A program made the position numbers and the translations under genes. The notes beneath the pieces were generated by a model that was not told where the DNA came from, did not search any database, and saw nothing but the letters and a program-made list of their open reading frames with translations. A DNA stretch of 33,700 bases from an uncultured Acidobacteriia bacterium (GTDB lineage Bacteria > Acidobacteriota > Terriglobia > Bryobacterales > Bryobacteraceae): assembly GCA_903851195.1 (NCBI GenBank), contig CAINNJ010000013.1:1-33700 (forward strand), read 5' to 3'. Below are positions 31,823 through 33,700 of the stretch, piece by piece; the stretch's first letter is position 1, and every line of letters starts with the position of its first letter.

Positions 31823-31870
31823 TGCCGCAGAGGCAGTGACAGAAGTTCTTGCAACGCCGGATGGCGTCGC
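31823..31870 (+). promoter_or_regulatory. Tandem stem-loops after the giant gene, before the lysis genes
   Basis: TGCC/GGCA (31823-31835) and ACGCC/GGCGT around GGAT (31854-31867) are two short hairpins; the second can extend by a GC pair past one mismatch. The second ends 25 bases before the GTG at 31893, the same distance as for hairpins before four other genes. No T run follows. The 99-base gap 31794-31892 is the longest non-coding stretch in the window and contains no convincing promoter. Confidence 0.35.
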
Positions 31871-31892
31871 GACCCGAAGATGGAGAGAGCGA

Positions 31893-31988
31893 GTGAAGCG
31901 GTTCCCCTACCTCACGCGCGCCAGGATCGGCGGGACGGTGTTCGTCGTCGGCCTGCTGTTCTCTCTCATTCCCGCGTTGGGCGGCTGA
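31893..31988 (+). CDS. Small single-membrane-span protein, 31 aa
   Basis: This GTG-initiated frame has GGAG (31882-31885) at a normal distance. It encodes a basic N-terminus (MKRFPYLTRARIGG) followed by one hydrophobic helix (TVFVVGLLFSLIPALGG), with the positive end predicted to stay in the cytoplasm. It is two bases upstream of the holin candidate. Small proteins of this form occur in lysis cassettes as accessory or antiholin-like peptides, but it has no recognisable family. Codon use and the clean membrane helix support reality; function is inference. Confidence 0.5.
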   Translation: MKRFPYLTRARIGGTVFVVGLLFSLIPALGG

Positions 31989-31990
31989 TC

Positions 31991-32377
31991 GTGGCTGATC
32001 CCGCCGACATAACCTCCGTTCGCACGATCCTGACCAATTCGGATTATGTGTCGAACTGGATCACCACCGTCGTTATGGCTGGGAGCTTTTCGGCGCTGAT
32101 CTCGTTTAAGGACAAGATGACGGGCGCGGCGCTAATGGTGTCGTTCCTGGCATCGTCGCTGCTGGCCATCGCTGGTTGGCCGCTGCTTCTCCAATACGGT
32201 TTTGCCGGGCTGGGCTTCAGCATCGCCTATGGCGTTATCTGCGGCCTGGCGGGCATGACAATCCTGATGACGCTCGTCGGCGTGATGAAGCGTTTCTACA
32301 CGCGCAAAAACGACATAGCCGATTCGATCCTGCGGCGTGGGGGAGTTGACCCGAGTAGCACTGGAGAGACGAAATGA
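31991..32377 (+). CDS. Holin candidate, three membrane segments, 128 aa
   Basis: I start at the GTG at 31991 (reading ADPADITSVRTIL), since in-frame sequence upstream belongs to the 31-residue gene in another frame. After a short soluble N-terminus there are three hydrophobic segments at about 20-38 (WITTVVMAGSFSALISF), 42-66 and 68-96, then a basic, polar C-terminal tail (KRFYTRKNDIADSILRRGG). Size, topology and position just upstream of the endolysin gene fit a holin that permeabilises the inner membrane. The protein could also be another phage membrane protein; the neighbouring gene at 32374 is a rival candidate. The stop overlaps that gene (ATGA). Confidence 0.6.
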   Translation: MADPADITSVRTILTNSDYVSNWITTVVMAGSFSALISFKDKMTGAALMVSFLASSLLAIAGWPLLLQYGFAGLGFSIAYGVICGLAGMTILMTLVGVMKRFYTRKNDIADSILRRGGVDPSSTGETK

Positions 32378-32745
32378 CGTCCGCGAACGACCTTTGGCTG
32401 CATGTCGACAACGCGCGGTGGTTTTGGTCTGTGCCAGCGGGGATCATGGCCACTACGGGGCTCTACTACATGAGCCAGCTTTCAGCGCCGCAGACGGTCT
32501 CCGGTATCTTGGGCCGCGTGCTGTTCATGGTGGGCTTCACGCTGATGCTGGGAAGCGCGGTCTACGATGTCTGTGGCTGGGGCCGCAACGGACTCGGGCG
32601 CTTCGGAGTGCTGTTTGTCATGGCTGGCTCCGTGACCCTGATCCGCCAGGTGGCGCTATCGTGCATCCGCCAGCGCAAGAACACGAAAGAACCGCACGCC
32701 ACCTTTGGGCGGCGCGTGCTGGCGTCGCTGATCGAGGGGCACTGA
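32374..32745 (+). CDS. Multi-span membrane protein of the lysis cassette, 123 aa
   Basis: The ATG overlaps the previous stop. Three hydrophobic segments are visible at about 16-34 (FWSVPAGIMATTGLYYM), 45-63 (LGRVLFMVGFTLMLGSAVY) and 76-92 (FGVLFVMAGSVTLIRQVAL), followed by a basic tail with an RQRKNTKE segment. It directly precedes the endolysin gene, and might be the second partner of a holin/antiholin pair or an unrelated small membrane protein. No family is recognised. Translation is well supported by the overlap and the short spacing to the endolysin. Confidence 0.58.
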   Translation: MTSANDLWLHVDNARWFWSVPAGIMATTGLYYMSQLSAPQTVSGILGRVLFMVGFTLMLGSAVYDVCGWGRNGLGRFGVLFVMAGSVTLIRQVALSCIRQRKNTKEPHATFGRRVLASLIEGH

Positions 32746-32748
32746 TAC

Positions 32749-33297
32749 ATGATCGACAGACAGAAATTCTTTGCGGTCGCCCGGCTCAATCCCTTCAATG
32801 GGGCCATGACGCAGGGCCAAGTCGACGGCTGCAACTTCATTCTCGACTCGTGGGAAGCATCGAACATCAGCAGCGATCTGCGCTGGCTGGCCTACATGCT
32901 GGCGACCGCCAAGTGGGAGACCGCCCACACCATGCACCCGGTCGAGGAATACGGCCATGGCGCGGGGCATCCCTACGGCCAGCCCGATCCCGAAACGGGG
33001 AAAATCTATTACGGGCGCGGCTACGTCCAGCTTACCTGGAAAACCAACTATCAGAAGATGGCGGCGCTCACCGGCTGCGACCTGGTGCACCAGCCCGAAC
33101 TCGCGCTCGACCCCAAGATTGCGGCCCTCATCATGTTCGACGGCATGAAGGGCGGCATGTTCACGGGCGTTGGGCTGCCCCGGTATTTCAGCGCCACGGC
33201 GGACGATCCGACTGACGCCCGGCGCATCATCAACGGCACCGACCACGCCGAGGACATCGCCAGCATCCACCGCACTTTCTTGGAGGCCCGGAGATGA
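32749..33297 (+). CDS. Endolysin, glycoside hydrolase family 19, 182 aa
   Basis: GH19 endolysins cut the glycan chains of peptidoglycan and cause lysis. The protein is a single catalytic domain of usual size. The sequence LATAKWETAHTMHPVEEYG holds the likely catalytic acid E57 and the second acidic residue pair E66/E67; GRGYVQLTWKTNY (89-101) is the family-typical substrate-cleft motif. A RRIINGTDHAEDIA segment near the C-terminus is also common in the family. There is no signal peptide or wall-binding domain, so export should depend on the upstream holin candidate. The start is three bases after the previous stop, with GAGGGG upstream. Confidence 0.92.
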   Translation: MIDRQKFFAVARLNPFNGAMTQGQVDGCNFILDSWEASNISSDLRWLAYMLATAKWETAHTMHPVEEYGHGAGHPYGQPDPETGKIYYGRGYVQLTWKTNYQKMAALTGCDLVHQPELALDPKIAALIMFDGMKGGMFTGVGLPRYFSATADDPTDARRIINGTDHAEDIASIHRTFLEARR

Positions 33298-33413
33298 ACG
33301 ACCAAATCCGCGCCGTGTTCGATGACGCAGGCAAGTGGCTGATGCTGCCGTGCCCGCGCTGGCTGGTGCTGGCGGGGTTCATGCTGGGCATCGTTCTGAC
33401 GGTGCTGGCGTAA
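33294..33413 (+). CDS. Small membrane protein, 39 aa
   Basis: The ATG overlaps the endolysin stop (ATGA) and the stop overlaps the next start (TAATG). The first 20 residues are amphipathic (MNDQIRAVFDDAGKWLMLPC), followed by a single hydrophobic helix (WLVLAGFMLGIVLTVLA) at the C-terminus. Its place between endolysin and spanin suggests a lysis accessory. It has no lipobox, although one cysteine is present at residue 20. Function unknown. Confidence 0.55.
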   Translation: MNDQIRAVFDDAGKWLMLPCPRWLVLAGFMLGIVLTVLA

Positions 33414-33700
33414 TGCCGATCCTAGGGTGGCTCCTGCTGGGCTCAGTGGCCCTCGGGGTGTTGGGTGGGGGCATCCAGACCATCCGGCTGGATCACGCTC
33501 AGGAGGCCCTCCTGGCCTTGGAAAAGGCCAATGCCGTGGAGGCCGCCCGGTCGGCTCAGGAAGTGGCCTCCAAGAAGGAAGCCGATGCGGAGAAAACACA
33601 GGCCCTCGCCCAGCAGGCCAGCGCCATCAAGGAGGCTGTCCGTGGGCAAATTGCCGAAAGCGTCTCGACCTTCGCCAGGGTGGCGAGCAATCCCGCGTGC
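33413..33700 (+). CDS. Rz-like inner-membrane spanin subunit (3' partial)
   Basis: The i-spanin links the inner membrane to an outer-membrane partner and disrupts the outer membrane after the wall is cut. The N-terminus (PILGWLLLGSVALGVLGGG) is one membrane helix, followed by an Ala/Glu/Lys/Gln-rich coiled-coil region (about 22-75, with EALLALEKANAVEAARSAQE) and SVSTFARVASNPAC at the window end. This topology and position right after the endolysin fit Rz. The reading frame is still open at base 33700, so the end and any overlapping Rz1-type lipoprotein gene lie outside the window. Confidence 0.72.
   Translation, partial: MPILGWLLLGSVALGVLGGGIQTIRLDHAQEALLALEKANAVEAARSAQEVASKKEADAEKTQALAQQASAIKEAVRGQIAESVSTFARVASNPAC

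Noticed and set aside
1-33700. tRNA genes, CRISPR array, insertion sequence or attachment site
   Set aside because: The window is almost fully coding, with gaps below 100 bases; I saw no cloverleaf, spaced repeats, transposase or integrase.

Overview
The window is a stretch of the late (virion and lysis) region of a tailed, podovirus-type bacteriophage or prophage. Every supported gene is on the + strand. Genes are packed tightly, mostly with ATGA or TAATG overlaps, and there is no host gene, tRNA, integrase, terminase or replication gene. The DNA is GC-rich. Capsid, adaptor and lysis proteins resemble those of N4-gp56-type phages and prophages of GC-rich Proteobacteria. An alphaproteobacterial host (sphingomonad or rhizobial type) is my inference, not something the sequence proves.

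Layout. (1) 2-2911: five small or repetitive virion-type genes, including a 477-residue glycine-rich repeat protein. (2) 2916-9397: head module with portal, a conserved short phage domain protein, a small gene, scaffold-like protein, N4-gp56 family major capsid protein and two candidate head or decoration proteins, closed by a clear intrinsic terminator at 9412-9440. (3) 9487-13757: head-tail connection module, with an unknown protein, an HNH homing-type endonuclease, a gp11-like adaptor, a 24-codon remnant of a second HNH gene and a large nozzle-like protein. (4) 13759-17028: host-recognition module, with a repeat-rich tail fibre, a polyglycine tip protein, a cupin-fold protein and a 45-residue collar-tip-like peptide. 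(5) 17028-31793: probable ejected or internal proteins, including a GNAT acetyltransferase, a cupin-like protein and a 3258-residue polyvalent protein with a zinc metallopeptidase-like domain, an ADP-ribosyltransferase-like domain, several phage modules and a C-terminal LPD38-type region. (6) 31893-33700: lysis cassette with membrane or holin candidates, a GH19 endolysin and an Rz-like inner-membrane spanin that runs off the window.

How it fits together. Portal, scaffold and capsid protein build the head; adaptor and nozzle close it and form the short tail; fibre, glycine tip and collar-like peptide probably bind the host. The alanine- and glutamine-rich, hydrophobic and giant proteins are likely packaged and ejected with the DNA. 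Holin, endolysin and spanin release progeny.

The most interesting points are: the giant multi-enzyme protein, in a phage whose capsid is N4-type but which shows no recognisable virion RNA polymerase here; a recurring stem-loop placed 25-29 nt upstream of five start codons; the HNH insertion that leaves the adaptor gene without a standard start codon (ATA at 10765, where one base change would restore ATG); the fossil HNH reading frame that now couples adaptor and nozzle; and cupin and acetyltransferase genes embedded in a structural operon.
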